Source: Cyanobium sp. ARS6 | Lineage (GTDB): Bacteria; Cyanobacteriota; Cyanobacteriia; PCC-6307; Cyanobiaceae | Length of the DNA stretch: 33,301 nucleotides | Reading direction: 5' to 3' | NCBI GenBank assembly: GCA_002687115.1 | Contig: NYZI01000061.1 | Span: forward strand, 1 to 33,301 | Shown: positions 1 through 9,275 of the stretch, one piece after another | How the letters are laid out: each line of letters opens with the position of its first letter | Position numbering within the stretch: the first letter of the stretch is position 1 | Notes under the pieces: generated by a model | What the model was told of the DNA's origin: nothing | The model's database searches: none | Seen by the model: only the letters and a program-made list of their open reading frames with translations | Made by a program: the position numbers and the translations under genes

Positions 1-38
1 ACGTAGAGCTTGAGGATGTAAGTCTTGCGTGGGCTCAT
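1..38 (-). CDS. kaiB: Circadian clock protein KaiB, N-terminal fragment (cut by window edge)
   Basis: Only the first 12 codons are inside the window, reading MSPRKTYILKLY on the minus strand from the ATG at 38. This matches the conserved KaiB start, the first beta strand of its thioredoxin-like fold. KaiB is the fold-switching clock protein that binds phosphorylated KaiC and sequesters KaiA. The ATG overlaps the kaiA stop codon as ATGA (positions 38-35), so kaiB is probably translationally coupled to kaiA. The rest of kaiB, and presumably kaiC, lies beyond position 1. The short length limits the evidence, but the sequence together with the kaiA neighbour makes the call firm. Confidence 0.9.
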   Translation of the reverse strand, partial: MSPRKTYILKLY

Positions 39-925
39 GGGGCCACCTCCGGATCGGTGAGAACGCGACGTTCCCCGGCCGCGGGTGTCAGAGAGACCTC
101 GGGAGGTATCGAACGTCGATACATCTCACAGAGGTGTGCCATGACATCGAGCAGAGCGAGGCGATAGTCCTGAAGAAAATCGTTTTTATGTCCCTCAAGT
201 CTGAGCTGCTTCCAGAAGTCGTCAATGAGATTCATGTGGATCTCCACAGCTCGGGTGATCGGAAGATCGCCGAAGAAGGCCGTGTTCACGAAACTTTCCA
301 GTGCCTGATTGGCGGCAGCCGGATCTTTGAAGTAGCTGATCAAAAGATCTCGGTAGGTGCGTTGCAGGGACTGCACAAGGTCCCGCTGCTCATCTGGAGG
401 CAGATTGGCGAGAAAGCGTGAAGGGTCTCGCTTGTAGAAGACACCCAGGTAGCCGAGGCGCTCCTGCAGACGACTGGACAGTTTCCAGGCACTGCCTTCC
501 ATCGCTGGCATGGCGTTCTGTTCAGCGCCGTCTTCGGGCCTGGTTTCCTTCTGGCCCTGGCGCAGAAAGCGCGAGATGGAGGCATCAACGTTGTAGCCCA
601 GTTGCTCGAGCTGGTCTTTCGGCAGGTGGACCTCTTGAGGGTGGTAATCCACACGGCCCATCAACTCACCCACCACCACAGCGGGAAACATCAATCCCTC
701 AACGCCCAGGGATTCACGGGTCTTTTCATCAAGAAGGCACTGCTCAATAACGACTGCATCCACCGCCTCCCGCTGGAGAGAGAGCAGTTCCACAACTCCC
801 TCACCGGATTCCACTGCACCGAGATCAACGGGTGAATAGCGGTTCACAGGCAGCCACTGGCAGCAGATCTCAACGAGATCTCTCGTCTTGAGCAGCAAAG
901 CAATCGTGAGTGCCGGACGAGCCAT
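35..925 (-). CDS. kaiA: Circadian clock protein KaiA
   Basis: KaiA stimulates KaiC autophosphorylation by binding the KaiC C-terminal tail. The 296-aa product has an N-terminal pseudo-receiver region (about residues 5-125), a short linker, and the conserved C-terminal four-helix domain (about 150-275). That domain includes SRLQERLGYLGVFYKRDP, the FVNTAFFGDLPITRAVEIHM region and HLCEMYRRSIP, which closely resemble S. elongatus KaiA as I recall it. The frame is open up to an ATG at 1024 (329 aa). I chose the ATG at 925 because it gives the usual family length, aligns with the family start, and leaves 127 nt for divergent promoters facing rplU. The stop codon overlaps the kaiB ATG. Presence of kaiA argues against Prochlorococcus. 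Confidence 0.93.
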   Translation of the reverse strand: MARPALTIALLLKTRDLVEICCQWLPVNRYSPVDLGAVESGEGVVELLSLQREAVDAVVIEQCLLDEKTRESLGVEGLMFPAVVVGELMGRVDYHPQEVHLPKDQLEQLGYNVDASISRFLRQGQKETRPEDGAEQNAMPAMEGSAWKLSSRLQERLGYLGVFYKRDPSRFLANLPPDEQRDLVQSLQRTYRDLLISYFKDPAAANQALESFVNTAFFGDLPITRAVEIHMNLIDDFWKQLRLEGHKNDFLQDYRLALLDVMAHLCEMYRRSIPPEVSLTPAAGERRVLTDPEVAP

Positions 926-1052
926 CCACTGCGACAGGGGCCTGAGCTGAATCTTGACGAAAGGGAGTGAGAAGACCGAAGATCTTTGTTTGTCTTTCGA
1001 TTGCGGCTCAGGCTGAATCGGCATGTCCGAGCCTGACCGCGTCTTTCAGCAC

Positions 1053-1427
1053 ATGGCCGAAACCAGCTCCAAAACCTCCGCCGCTCCAGAGACCGGCAGT
1101 TACGCGATTGTCGAGGCCTCCGGTCAGCAGTTCTGGCTGCAGGCCAATCGTTATTACGATCTCGACCGGTTGAATGCGGAGGTCGACGCAACAGTCACTC
1201 TCGACAACGTTCTTCTGGTGAAGGATTCCAAGGGAACAACTCTTGGCAAGCCCTACGTGAAGGATGCCAGCGTTGAGCTGAAGGTGATGGCCCACCGCCG
1301 CGGTCCCAAGGTGATCGTTTACAAAATGCGCCCCAAGAAGAAGACCCGCCGCAAGAATGGTCATCGTCAGGAGCTGACCAGGGTCATGGTTCAGGCGATT
1401 TCCATCGGTGGCAAGGCCATCAGCTGA
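1053..1427 (+). CDS. rplU: 50S ribosomal protein L21
   Basis: L21 is a large-subunit protein that binds 23S rRNA near L20. The 124-aa product has the family core: YAIVEASGQQFWLQ near the N-terminus, then the LDNVLLVKD and GKPYVKDASVELKV segments, and the basic signature HRRGPKVIVYKMRPKKKTRR. The frame is open to an ATG at 1023. I prefer the ATG at 1053 (MAETSSKTS) because it gives the N-terminus seen in related Synechococcus L21 proteins and a longer promoter region facing kaiA. It is followed 51 nt later by rpmA, the usual L21-L27 pair. Start choice is the only real uncertainty. Confidence 0.95.
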   Translation: MAETSSKTSAAPETGSYAIVEASGQQFWLQANRYYDLDRLNAEVDATVTLDNVLLVKDSKGTTLGKPYVKDASVELKVMAHRRGPKVIVYKMRPKKKTRRKNGHRQELTRVMVQAISIGGKAIS

Positions 1428-1478
1428 TCATCCGGATCAACCCCCGCAAACGTCCTCTCTCCCCTTCCATCTCATCCC

Positions 1479-1745
1479 ATGGCTCATAAGAAAGGCACAG
1501 GTTCAACACGCAACGGGCGCGATTCCAACTCCAAGCGTCTGGGCGTCAAGGCCTATGGCGGCGAATCCGTCACGGCCGGCTCCATTCTGATTCGTCAGCG
1601 CGGCACCTCAGTGCTGCCCGGCGTCAATGTCGGTCACGGCAAGGACGACACCCTCTTCGCACTGACCGATGGTGTTGTCAAGTTCGAAACGATCCGCCGC
1701 GGCCTTCGTAACCGCAAGCGGATCAACATCACAGCGGCCGTCTGA
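1479..1745 (+). CDS. rpmA: 50S ribosomal protein L27
   Basis: L27 reaches toward the peptidyl-transferase centre with its N-terminal tail. The 88-aa product begins [20 protein letters not shown], the hallmark N-terminus, followed by [20 protein letters not shown] and HPG-region equivalents ([16 protein letters not shown]), ending in basic residues. The start methionine directly precedes AHKKG, so no leader peptide is cleaved as happens in Firmicutes. It lies 51 nt after rplU in an apparent two-gene operon. Its transcript probably ends at the strong hairpin at 1825-1853 inside the convergent gene. Confidence 0.97.
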   Translation: MAHKKGTGSTRNGRDSNSKRLGVKAYGGESVTAGSILIRQRGTSVLPGVNVGHGKDDTLFALTDGVVKFETIRRGLRNRKRINITAAV

Positions 1746-1763
1746 GCAGAGAACTCCAGGCCA

Positions 1764-2225
1764 TCACTGCTGACCTCCCGGGCTCAATGCCATTCGGGTC
1801 GTCAGGACAAGACCGATCAGGGTGAGCCCCAGAACGATCCACGTTCTGGGGCTTTGTTCATGCAAAGCATCGGCAATCTCCAGTGGCAGCGCAAGGCAAA
1901 GGACCCCGACCAGCAACCACTCTCCCCATCGGCGACCAACCCATGTGGCCCAGGCTGCCACCAGGATCAGAACGGCATAAAGACCTGAAACCAGGGCCAG
2001 GGAGATCAGACGCGTCGGCCCCAGCAGTGTTCCCTTCAAGGCCAGCGAAGCGAGGAATTGATGATCGGCATTCCCCCAGCTTTCGGCGAAATTGGAGAGC
2101 TCGGCGTAATGAAGATCCCCGAACACAGCGGCCAGGCTGACGGCGAAGAGAGCGCCTGCCAGCAACAGCTTCTTGATCACGATCAAACGAAGCAGCCAGC
2201 GACCCTGCCCGGCGATCTGCGCCAT
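1764..2225 (-). CDS. DUF2127-type membrane protein
   Basis: The 153-aa product has about four hydrophobic segments (roughly residues 13-36, 58-75, 78-94 and 103-145). It carries the N-terminal pattern WLLRLIVIKKLLLAG that is typical of DUF2127 predicted membrane proteins (COG3305). No biochemical function is established for this family, and I infer none. It follows the methyltransferase by 12 nt on the same strand, so the two are probably cotranscribed. The 3' coding end contains a 12-bp perfect hairpin that may serve as the terminator of the opposing rplU-rpmA transcript. Confidence 0.75.
   Translation of the reverse strand: MAQIAGQGRWLLRLIVIKKLLLAGALFAVSLAAVFGDLHYAELSNFAESWGNADHQFLASLALKGTLLGPTRLISLALVSGLYAVLILVAAWATWVGRRWGEWLLVGVLCLALPLEIADALHEQSPRTWIVLGLTLIGLVLTTRMALSPGGQQ
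1825..1853 (+). terminator. Probable rpmA terminator hairpin inside the convergent gene
   Basis: A perfect 12-bp stem (AGCCCCAGAACG / CGTTCTGGGGCT) with a 5-nt loop (atcca) is followed on the plus strand by a modest T-rich stretch (TTGTTC). It starts 80 nt after the rpmA stop and lies in the last codons of the DUF2127 gene. The structure is seen directly; its role as a terminator is inferred. Confidence 0.6.
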
Positions 2226-2237
2226 CGATCGATCTGC

Positions 2238-2999
2238 CTAAACCTGCTCGATCGGACGGTAGACCCTTGTCGTGATCAGCAATGGATGGAAAAGTTCGAG
2301 GAAGCGACTCTGAAGGCAACGGAAGAAGTCCTCCACAAGCTGAGGATCATCGAAATGAAAGGGATATTCGCCGTCATGTCCTTTGAAGAAATACCAGTTG
2401 AGAAGAGCCCGACCTTCTGGGGTGAGTCGGCGGTGAAACTCCCTCAGCTGCGCTGAGGGATCAGTGAGATGTTCCAGCACGTCAAGACAGACCACCGTGT
2501 CGAAACGGCGTCCGGGGAGACTGTCGAGATCGCGGTGAACGCTCAGGCGCTTCTCAAGTCCGAGGCGGGTGGCACGATCCTTCACAAACGCACGATTCTG
2601 AGGATTGAGGTCCACAAACCAGACATGCTTGACACTCTCCAGGCCTGCTGCGGCAAGAGCATGGGTGCCGATGCCACCGCCGAAATCAAGCACGTCGCCG
2701 TGAGCGAACTGCTGCTGAAGCCTCAGGGTGTCGGCGATGTAGTCGGCGCTGCTGAGATGCCAGGCCGCAAGCTCAAAAAGGTGCCCTGTGCCAACGGTGT
2801 CTTCATAGAAATCAGCAGCCCGCTCGGGGTCGAAGGCTCCCGGATGCATGGCCGCCAGGTCCTCCTTGCTCTGTGGCAGACGCTCGGCAACCTCCGCCGG
2901 TGAAAGCGACAGATAGGACGCCAGATGGTCCTTCACGGCAAAGCCGCTGTCGAGAAACTCCTGAATATCCACACCAGCGGAGGCATTGAGTGGCTTCAT
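2238..2999 (-). CDS. Class I SAM-dependent methyltransferase, substrate unknown
   Basis: The 253-aa product contains the Rossmann methyltransferase motif I as VLDFGGGIG (about residues 103-111). An acidic strand-2 end follows at WFVDLNPQN, and a motif IV-like CLDVLEHL follows RRFDTVV, as in Methyltransf_11/23 proteins. The N-terminal ~95 residues are helical and may be a substrate or lid region. The frame opens with TTG at 3002 immediately followed by ATG at 2999; the ATG is preferred. The gene is divergent from truB and is followed by the DUF2127 membrane gene after 12 nt. The substrate cannot be told from sequence. Confidence 0.85.
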   Translation of the reverse strand: MKPLNASAGVDIQEFLDSGFAVKDHLASYLSLSPAEVAERLPQSKEDLAAMHPGAFDPERAADFYEDTVGTGHLFELAAWHLSSADYIADTLRLQQQFAHGDVLDFGGGIGTHALAAAGLESVKHVWFVDLNPQNRAFVKDRATRLGLEKRLSVHRDLDSLPGRRFDTVVCLDVLEHLTDPSAQLREFHRRLTPEGRALLNWYFFKGHDGEYPFHFDDPQLVEDFFRCLQSRFLELFHPLLITTRVYRPIEQV

Positions 3000-3080
3000 C
3001 AACCATCAGGACGTGATCGGGCAAACCTACGTGCGTGCACACTTCTGCCAACGGCAGGGTGCCACAGTCGACAGCTGGAT

Positions 3081-3986
3081 ATGGCTTGCACCTTGCACGC
3101 GCCCATTGGCTTCGCCGTGATCGACAAGCCGGCTGGGCTCACCTCCCACACCTGCGTCGCTCGCATCCGCCGCGTGCTGGGCATCCGCAGGGTGGGTCAT
3201 GGCGGCACTCTGGATCCGGCGGTGACCGGGGTGTTGCCGATCGCTGTCGGCCAGGCAACAAGGCTGTTGCCCTATCTGCCCGGTGAAAAGACGTATCGAG
3301 GCGTGATCCAGCTTGGGGTCACCACTAGCACCGACGATCTGCAAGGCGAGGAACTGTCCAGAGAATCAGTGCCCGATGATCTGTGCACGGAGGCACTTGA
3401 TCAGGCACTCAGTCGTTTTCGCGGCTCCATTGCCCAACAGCCCCCTCAGGTCTCAGCCGTGCATGTGAATGGAGAGCGGGCCCATGCCAGGGCACGACGC
3501 GGAGAGGTGATGGACCTTCCGGCACGGCAGGTGACCATTCATCAGCTGGATCTGCTGGGCTGGGATGCCGCAAGCGAGCGGTTGAGCGTGGAAGTGCACT
3601 GCTCAGCAGGCACCTACATCCGTTCACTGGCCCGAGATCTGGGTGCAACACTCGGATGTGGAGGTTGTCTGGCAAGCCTGCGGCGGACCCAGGCCCTGGG
3701 CTTCCATGTCCACCAGGCGATCCCGCTGCCGGAGGCTCCAGAGGTGGGCGGTCAAGGCAACATGACCTTGATGCGTCCCGAACTGGCCCTGCCTCATCTG
3801 CCCAGACGCCTGCTCAGTGCCGATGAACAGATCGACTGGAGCTGTGGCCGCAGGATCAGCCTCGGCATCGCGGGCAGAGCGGATGCTGTGGTTGTTCTCA
3901 GTGAGGGGGGGCGCATGCTCGGACTCGGACTGCCCGGTGCGGAGGGTGAGTTGAAACCGAAGGTTGTGTTCGAAGCGCGGGGCTGA
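3081..3986 (+). CDS. truB: tRNA pseudouridine(55) synthase TruB
   Basis: TruB converts U55 in the T-loop of tRNAs to pseudouridine. The 301-aa product begins with the family strand GFAVIDKPAGLTSH. It contains the catalytic motif GHGGTLDPAVTGVL, with the nucleophilic Asp at residue 45, then EKTYRGVIQLGVTTSTDD and the RNA-binding motif SAGTYIRSLARDLG. A C-terminal domain of about 70 residues follows. The open frame extends upstream to 2925, but the ATG at 3081 is the start that matches the family. The extended version would run into the divergent methyltransferase gene. Confidence 0.95.
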   Translation: MACTLHAPIGFAVIDKPAGLTSHTCVARIRRVLGIRRVGHGGTLDPAVTGVLPIAVGQATRLLPYLPGEKTYRGVIQLGVTTSTDDLQGEELSRESVPDDLCTEALDQALSRFRGSIAQQPPQVSAVHVNGERAHARARRGEVMDLPARQVTIHQLDLLGWDAASERLSVEVHCSAGTYIRSLARDLGATLGCGGCLASLRRTQALGFHVHQAIPLPEAPEVGGQGNMTLMRPELALPHLPRRLLSADEQIDWSCGRRISLGIAGRADAVVVLSEGGRMLGLGLPGAEGELKPKVVFEARG

Positions 3987-4036
3987 CGATCCGATCTCGG
4001 TAATTTGCTGTATGCAGAGGGACGCCCAAGCATCCG

Positions 4037-4837
4037 ATGGCAGGCCACAGCAAATGGTCCCAGATCAAACGAACCAAAGCGGTGGTGGATGCGAAGCGAG
4101 GTGCTGTGTTCACACGGATCGGCCGTGAAATCAGTGTGGCTGCCCGCTCTGGCAGTGACCCGGATGGCAATTTCCAGCTGCGCACGGCGATCGCCAAAGC
4201 CAAGGCAGCCGGAGTGCCGGCGGGCAACATCGAGAGAGCCATCGCCAAAGGCTCCGGCAAAAGTGGCGAGGCGGAACAGCTCGAATCAATCCGCTACGAG
4301 GGCTATGGCCCGGGAGGTGTGGCTGTGCTGGTGGAGGCACTGAGCGATAACCGCAACCGCACTGCCGCTGCTGTACGCCTGGCCTTCAACAAACATGGCG
4401 GCAACCTGGGTGAAAGCGGCTGTGTGAGCTATCTCTTCGAGCACCGCAGTGAAGTGCACCTCCGGAACCAGTTAATCAATGAGGAGTCCCTTCTGGAATC
4501 CCTGCTCACGCTGGAGGCCGACGGGTACGAGCTTCTGAATGCCGAGGAGGCCCTCGTGCATGGTCCATTCGCAGCGCTCGAATCCCTGCAGACAGGACTC
4601 CGCAATCAGGGCTGGGGGGTCGCGGAATGGGCGCACTGCTGGCACCCGCTCACCCAGGTGAGACCGGACAACGAAGAGAGTTCCCGACAGTGCCTGAAGC
4701 TGCTTGATGCATTGGAGGATCTCGACGATATCTGCAGTGTCAGCGCGAATCTCGAACTCGGCGATGATCCGAGCGAGTGCACCGATCAAAGCCACCTCCA
4801 CCGGGAGTGGCGATCAGCAGCCGATCCCCTGGACTGA
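4037..4837 (+). CDS. yebC: YebC/PmpR-family protein (TACO1-like)
   Basis: The family is annotated as a transcriptional regulator; recent work also links YebC proteins to translation of proline-rich stretches. The 266-aa product has the diagnostic N-terminus [20 protein letters not shown] and FTRIGREI, the central segment [20 protein letters not shown] with RNRTAAAVR, and the C-terminal [20 protein letters not shown]. It is slightly longer than the usual 240-250 aa because a charged tail follows the last conserved strand. That tail overlaps the end of the convergent 5-oxoprolinase gene by 98 nt. It lies 50 nt after truB. Confidence 0.93.
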   Translation: MAGHSKWSQIKRTKAVVDAKRGAVFTRIGREISVAARSGSDPDGNFQLRTAIAKAKAAGVPAGNIERAIAKGSGKSGEAEQLESIRYEGYGPGGVAVLVEALSDNRNRTAAAVRLAFNKHGGNLGESGCVSYLFEHRSEVHLRNQLINEESLLESLLTLEADGYELLNAEEALVHGPFAALESLQTGLRNQGWGVAEWAHCWHPLTQVRPDNEESSRQCLKLLDALEDLDDICSVSANLELGDDPSECTDQSHLHREWRSAADPLD

Positions 4838-7800
4838 CCTGAAGCTGCACGCAACCATCAAGCTCCTGCACCGTTCCATCAGACCTGATCAACTGAGCCT
4901 TGCCTGTTTCGCCCGGCTCTCCACCGGCCAGACCGAAAGGAGCCACCGTGCGGGAACCAGACAGCAGTGCTGCGGTCATCGGTTCCAGGAAGCTGAACTC
5001 CCTCACCAAGCCATCCCCACCAGACCAGCGACCGGCTCCACCACTGCCGCGGCGGAAGCCGAACCGTTCCAGCCTCACGGGGAATCTCTGCTCGAGAATC
5101 TCAGGGTCCGTGAGCCTGGAGTTGGTCATGTGCGTCTGCACACCGCTTGATCCGGCGAAGCCCTTGCCTGCTCCTCCGCCACCGGCGATCGTTTCGTAAT
5201 ACTGCCGACGTCCGTCTCCGAAGGTGAGGTTATTCATCGTGCCCTGGGCCGCGGCCATCACCCCGAGCGACGCAAACAACAGATTGCAGAGAGCCTGCGA
5301 GGTTTCCACATTGCCGCCGACCACTGCAGCCGGTTCGCTGGGGTTGAGCAGGGAGTCCTTCGGGACGATCAGGGTCAATGGCCGAAAACATCCTGCATTC
5401 AGAGGAATCGGCTCCTCGACCAGACAACGGATCACATACAGCACTGCTGCCTTGGTCACCGCCAGAGGAGCATGGAAGTTGTGCCTGCCCTGAGCACTTG
5501 TGCCACTGAAATCGAGCACGGCCTGTTGCCGCTCCCGGTCGACCTTGAGAGCCAGCTTGAGCGTTGCGCCGTTATCGAGCTCAACCTCGAAGCTCCTGTC
5601 CTTGAAACGGCGGATCAGCCGCCTGACGGTATCTGCAGCATGGTCCTGAACATGCTGCAGATAACGCTGCACGCGCTGATGACCTTCAAGCTCCAGCAGC
5701 CGATCAAGCAGTTCAACCCCCAGGTGATTGGCGGCTGCCTGTGCCTGAAGATCTGCCCAGAGCAGCTCGGGGTCTCTCGGAGCTGAGCTGAGCCCCTGCA
5801 GGCGCTGATTCCAGCCCGAACGATCAGGCTTTCCCCCGGCGGTCAACCAGTGATTGCGCACCAGCAGGCCTTCCTCCTCAATGCTGGAGCTGAACGGAGG
5901 CATCGAACCCGGCGTCTGACCACCCACATCCGCGTGGTGACCACGACAGGCCACAAATGCGAAGGGCTCAGGATCTCCCTCCACGAAACAGGGAGTGATC
6001 GCGGTGATGTCAGGCAGATGGGTGCCGCCATGAAATGGATCGTTGCTGATCACGGTGTCCCCGGCCGCCAGGGAAGGCCTCTGACCTCGACGGATCTGCC
6101 CGAGGAGATCCTCGACCGCATCACCCATCGAACCCAGGTGCACGGGAATGTGAGGAGCGTTGGCGACAAGCGCCCCCCGGGAATCGAACAGCGCACAGGA
6201 GAAATCCAGCCGCTCCCGCATGTTCACGGAACGACTGGTCTGACGGAGCCGCTCTCCCATGCGCTCGGCGATTTGCATGAAACGGTGATGGAAGAGGCTG
6301 AGATCAACCGGGTCCGGGTCCGGGTTCTCGTCTGCACTCGCTTCACTGACATGCCCCCCGACATGGGAGCTCTCAGCACCAGTCCCGCATCCGGCCTCGA
6401 GCAGCACAATGCCACCATCCAGCAGCCGGGCCCTCCAACCGGGCTCCAAAACAATGCCCGCCGTGGGGTCCAGGATGAGCGCAGGTCCCGACAGGTGCTG
6501 ATCACGCTTCAACTGCCAGCGCTCCAGCACAGGCACCTCACACCAGCCCTGCTCTTTCAGGTGAACACGAGCACGCTGAGCCGTGGCTGATGGGGTTGTC
6601 GATGGAGTGGCGGAAGCTCCGTGACTTTCGGACGTTGATTGCAGGGCGCTCTGCACCGTTGCATCCAGCACCTCCACCTCAAGGCGTTCAGCGATCAGTG
6701 GGACATGACGCGGCGGCACATAGCCGAACCGTCGACGATGGGCCTCGTCAAAGCAGGTTTCAAGCTGATGCTGGTCCAGCTCCTCAACAGCTGATGCCAG
6801 TGAGAGCATCAGCCCCTGTTCCGCCGAGGGATCTCGCAGCTCGATCCTGATCTGATGCTCCTGGGCTGCCGGGGACACAGCAGTGAGCTTCCGTAAGTCA
6901 AGGATCGCCTGATTCAGATCTGCCCTGACCATGGCTGGCAGCTGAGTCAGCAATGCCGCATCCAGGGGACGGCGGATTGACCGCTGGTGCAGCTGACGCT
7001 GACGGGCCTGCCCGAGCCCGTAGGCCGACAGCACTCCAGCCAGAGGATGCAGCAGCACCTGGAGCAGCCCAAGGGATTCGGCCAGTCGACAGGCCAGCTG
7101 CCCTGCAGCTCCGCCATAGGCGATCAACACCCCTCCACGGATGTCGTGTCCACGCATCAGGGAGACCTGCCTGATCGCTCCCGCCATAGCCTCGACGGCG
7201 AGATCCAGAGCACCTTCAGCAAGCTGCTCGGGGTCCTGACCCAGTTGTTGCATCAGCGCCTGAAACCCCTTTCTGGTCGCCTGCAGATCAGGTGGTTGAT
7301 CGCGATTCGGGCCGAACACCGCAGGGAAAGCCTCCACCTGCAGTCGACCGAGAAGCAGGTGGGCATCGGTGATGGCCAGTGGCCCGCCACGTCGATAGCA
7401 GGCGGGGCCTGGTTCAGCACCAGCCGAGCGTGGCCCCACCGTCAGGCGGCCACCATCTCCGCAGATGATCGACCCCCCACCTGCCGCCACGGTATGGATC
7501 GGCAGCCGGAACGCTGTGAGCTGAAATCCGGCGATCTCGGTGACGGCATTGCGTTCCCACTCCCGGTCGGCAGCACCCGAAGGCAGGCAGAACACATCCG
7601 TGCTGGTGCCCCCCATATCCACGCCCACCAGGGCAGAAGCCCCCAGGCCAGCCTGTTGTGCAGCGGCAACAGCTCCGACCATGCCGCCCGCCGGACCCGA
7701 CAGAACGGTGTCTTTGGCGAGCAGTGAACTGGGTTGCTGCAGAGCTCCACTGGAGGTCATCACCCGCAATCGGGTCTGATCACCCAGAGCGGCCTGCACC

Positions 7801-8474
7801 TGAGCCAGATAACCCGAAAGCACAGGCCTGACGGCAGCCTCCACGAGCGTGGTCTGTCCTCTGGGAACAAGACGCGGCAGCGGACTGGCCTCATGCGAGC
7901 AGACCACCGTGCTGAACCCCACGGTTCGCATCACCTTCGCCAGAGCCTCTTCTTGCACTGGATCACGCCAGGCATGCATCAGAGCGATGGCACAACAGCG
8001 GATGCCGGCCTCGTGATGACGAACAAGCCGCTGCATGAAAGCGTCCTCGAGCCGCAGTGGCTCAAGTTCCCGGCCATCCGCGTCCAGGCGACAGTCCACT
8101 TCTTCGACGGCAGTCAGCAGTGAAGGGGGCTTGGGAATGGCTAGAGCGAAAAGATCCTGGCGATGCTGATCACCGATCAGCAGGAGGTCGGCGAGTCCGC
8201 GGTTGGTCACGAGCAGCACGGGCTCACCTGCGCTCTCGAGCAGTGCATTGGTGGCAACGGTGGTGCCCAGCCGCAGTTCCTCAATCAATTCAGGAGCAAT
8301 CCGCTGCTCGGCAGCGAGTCCCATCAACTCGCGCATGGCGGCAACAGCCGGATCTCCGGGAACATCCGGCTGTTCCGAAAGCACTTTGCGCACCAGGAGC
8401 TGGCCTGAGGGATGACGCGCCACCAGATCGGTGAAGGTGCCGCCTCGGTCGATCCAGAACTGCCAGCGATTCAA
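4740..8474 (-). CDS. Fused HyuA-HyuB 5-oxoprolinase (ATP-hydrolysing hydantoinase family)
   Basis: Members of this fused family open 5-oxo-L-proline to glutamate using ATP; hydantoinases of the same fold are the main alternative. The 1244-aa product has a HyuA half with DRGGTFTD (about residues 9-16), [10 protein letters not shown] (286-295) and [12 protein letters not shown] (331-342), the actin-like ATP-binding pattern. After a linker around 690-720, a HyuB half carries [24 protein letters not shown] and a Gly-rich GGGGAGKG. The length fits eukaryotic and bacterial fused oxoprolinases (about 1,200-1,290 aa). The TTG start overlaps the nagB stop as TTGA (8474-8471), indicating coupling. The C-terminus overlaps yebC tail-to-tail. 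Substrate is assigned by family only. Confidence 0.88.
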   Translation of the reverse strand: MNRWQFWIDRGGTFTDLVARHPSGQLLVRKVLSEQPDVPGDPAVAAMRELMGLAAEQRIAPELIEELRLGTTVATNALLESAGEPVLLVTNRGLADLLLIGDQHRQDLFALAIPKPPSLLTAVEEVDCRLDADGRELEPLRLEDAFMQRLVRHHEAGIRCCAIALMHAWRDPVQEEALAKVMRTVGFSTVVCSHEASPLPRLVPRGQTTLVEAAVRPVLSGYLAQVQAALGDQTRLRVMTSSGALQQPSSLLAKDTVLSGPAGGMVGAVAAAQQAGLGASALVGVDMGGTSTDVFCLPSGAADREWERNAVTEIAGFQLTAFRLPIHTVAAGGGSIICGDGGRLTVGPRSAGAEPGPACYRRGGPLAITDAHLLLGRLQVEAFPAVFGPNRDQPPDLQATRKGFQALMQQLGQDPEQLAEGALDLAVEAMAGAIRQVSLMRGHDIRGGVLIAYGGAAGQLACRLAESLGLLQVLLHPLAGVLSAYGLGQARQRQLHQRSIRRPLDAALLTQLPAMVRADLNQAILDLRKLTAVSPAAQEHQIRIELRDPSAEQGLMLSLASAVEELDQHQLETCFDEAHRRRFGYVPPRHVPLIAERLEVEVLDATVQSALQSTSESHGASATPSTTPSATAQRARVHLKEQGWCEVPVLERWQLKRDQHLSGPALILDPTAGIVLEPGWRARLLDGGIVLLEAGCGTGAESSHVGGHVSEASADENPDPDPVDLSLFHHRFMQIAERMGERLRQTSRSVNMRERLDFSCALFDSRGALVANAPHIPVHLGSMGDAVEDLLGQIRRGQRPSLAAGDTVISNDPFHGGTHLPDITAITPCFVEGDPEPFAFVACRGHHADVGGQTPGSMPPFSSSIEEEGLLVRNHWLTAGGKPDRSGWNQRLQGLSSAPRDPELLWADLQAQAAANHLGVELLDRLLELEGHQRVQRYLQHVQDHAADTVRRLIRRFKDRSFEVELDNGATLKLALKVDRERQQAVLDFSGTSAQGRHNFHAPLAVTKAAVLYVIRCLVEEPIPLNAGCFRPLTLIVPKDSLLNPSEPAAVVGGNVETSQALCNLLFASLGVMAAAQGTMNNLTFGDGRRQYYETIAGGGGAGKGFAGSSGVQTHMTNSRLTDPEILEQRFPVRLERFGFRRGSGGAGRWSGGDGLVREFSFLEPMTAALLSGSRTVAPFGLAGGEPGETGKAQLIRSDGTVQELDGCVQLQVSPGDRLLIATPGGGGFDRCTRSDHRRVRDSR

Positions 8475-9259
8475 GACAGCAGCGGGAGGTGAGCACAGGC
8501 CGCATCATCGACCCAGAGATGCACGTTTGAGTGGCGCTGCAGCCAGCTTGCGGGCACGTCGTCGCGGCAGGGATCAACCAGAGCTTGTCGCAGAATCTCC
8601 GCCTTGGCGGCTCCGGTCACGATCAGGTGGATCTCATCAGCGGCAAGAATTTCATCAAGACCGAGGGTGATCGCCTGCTCAGGCACCTTGTCAGGGTTGC
8701 CCCCGAATGCACCTGCGTTCTGATTCCGCGTGGCTTGCTGCAACGTCACCACGCGGCAGCGACTGCCGGCTGGTGACGGCGGCTCATTGAAACCCACATG
8801 ACCATTGCCACCCAGACCGAGCAGCTGAAGACCGATTCCCCCTGCCTTGTGCAGCGCGGATCCATAGCGTCGGGCCTCCTCTGCAGGATCCCTGGCCGTT
8901 CCGTCCGGCAGCTGCAACTGACAGGAAGGCAGGTTGAGATGACAACCCAGCTGGGTTTGCATGTAGGCGGCGAAGCTGCGGCTGTCTCCGGGCGGCAGAC
9001 CCACGTATTCATCAAGGTTGAAACTCAGCCAGCGGCGCTTCAACTGCTCAAGCCTGGGCGTCGGCCAACTCGCCAGACGCTGAATCAAAGCCTTGTAGAA
9101 CGGTTCCATGGTTCTTCCCGTGGCCATTCCCAGCGGCTTGAAAGACTCCCTTTCAAGGGCCGTTGCGAGATGGGCGACCACATGATCCACGATCGCCTCC
9201 ATCAGCAGAGGCGGCTTCTGGCGGCGCACCACCGCGCATCTGGACAGAAACTCGGGCAC
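8471..9259 (-). CDS. nagB: Glucosamine-6-phosphate deaminase (NagB family)
   Basis: NagB converts glucosamine-6-phosphate to fructose-6-phosphate and ammonia. The 262-aa product has the FNLDEYVGL motif (catalytic Asp83/Glu84 region) and LGLGGNGHVGFNEP (His154 and Glu159, the catalytic His-Glu region). The C-terminal PASWLQRHSNVHLWVDDAA resembles the short Bacillus-type enzyme. The Asp of E. coli GxDGH is Asn here, as I recall for B. subtilis NagB. The phosphate-binding loop reads ATGRT rather than ATGGT. The start is GTG at 9259; an ATG at 9202 is possible but would trim the first helix. It sits 16 nt after the SpoIID-like gene and overlaps the oxoprolinase gene. 6-Phosphogluconolactonase is a related fold but fits the motifs less well. 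Confidence 0.88.
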   Translation of the reverse strand: MPEFLSRCAVVRRQKPPLLMEAIVDHVVAHLATALERESFKPLGMATGRTMEPFYKALIQRLASWPTPRLEQLKRRWLSFNLDEYVGLPPGDSRSFAAYMQTQLGCHLNLPSCQLQLPDGTARDPAEEARRYGSALHKAGGIGLQLLGLGGNGHVGFNEPPSPAGSRCRVVTLQQATRNQNAGAFGGNPDKVPEQAITLGLDEILAADEIHLIVTGAAKAEILRQALVDPCRDDVPASWLQRHSNVHLWVDDAACAHLPLLS

Positions 9260-9275
9260 GCAGCAAACGCGTCGA

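Noticed and set aside
5850-6590. A 246-codon plus-strand frame opposite the 5-oxoprolinase gene
   Set aside because: The product is His/Arg/Pro-rich without family motifs, and the opposite strand encodes a clear 1244-aa enzyme.
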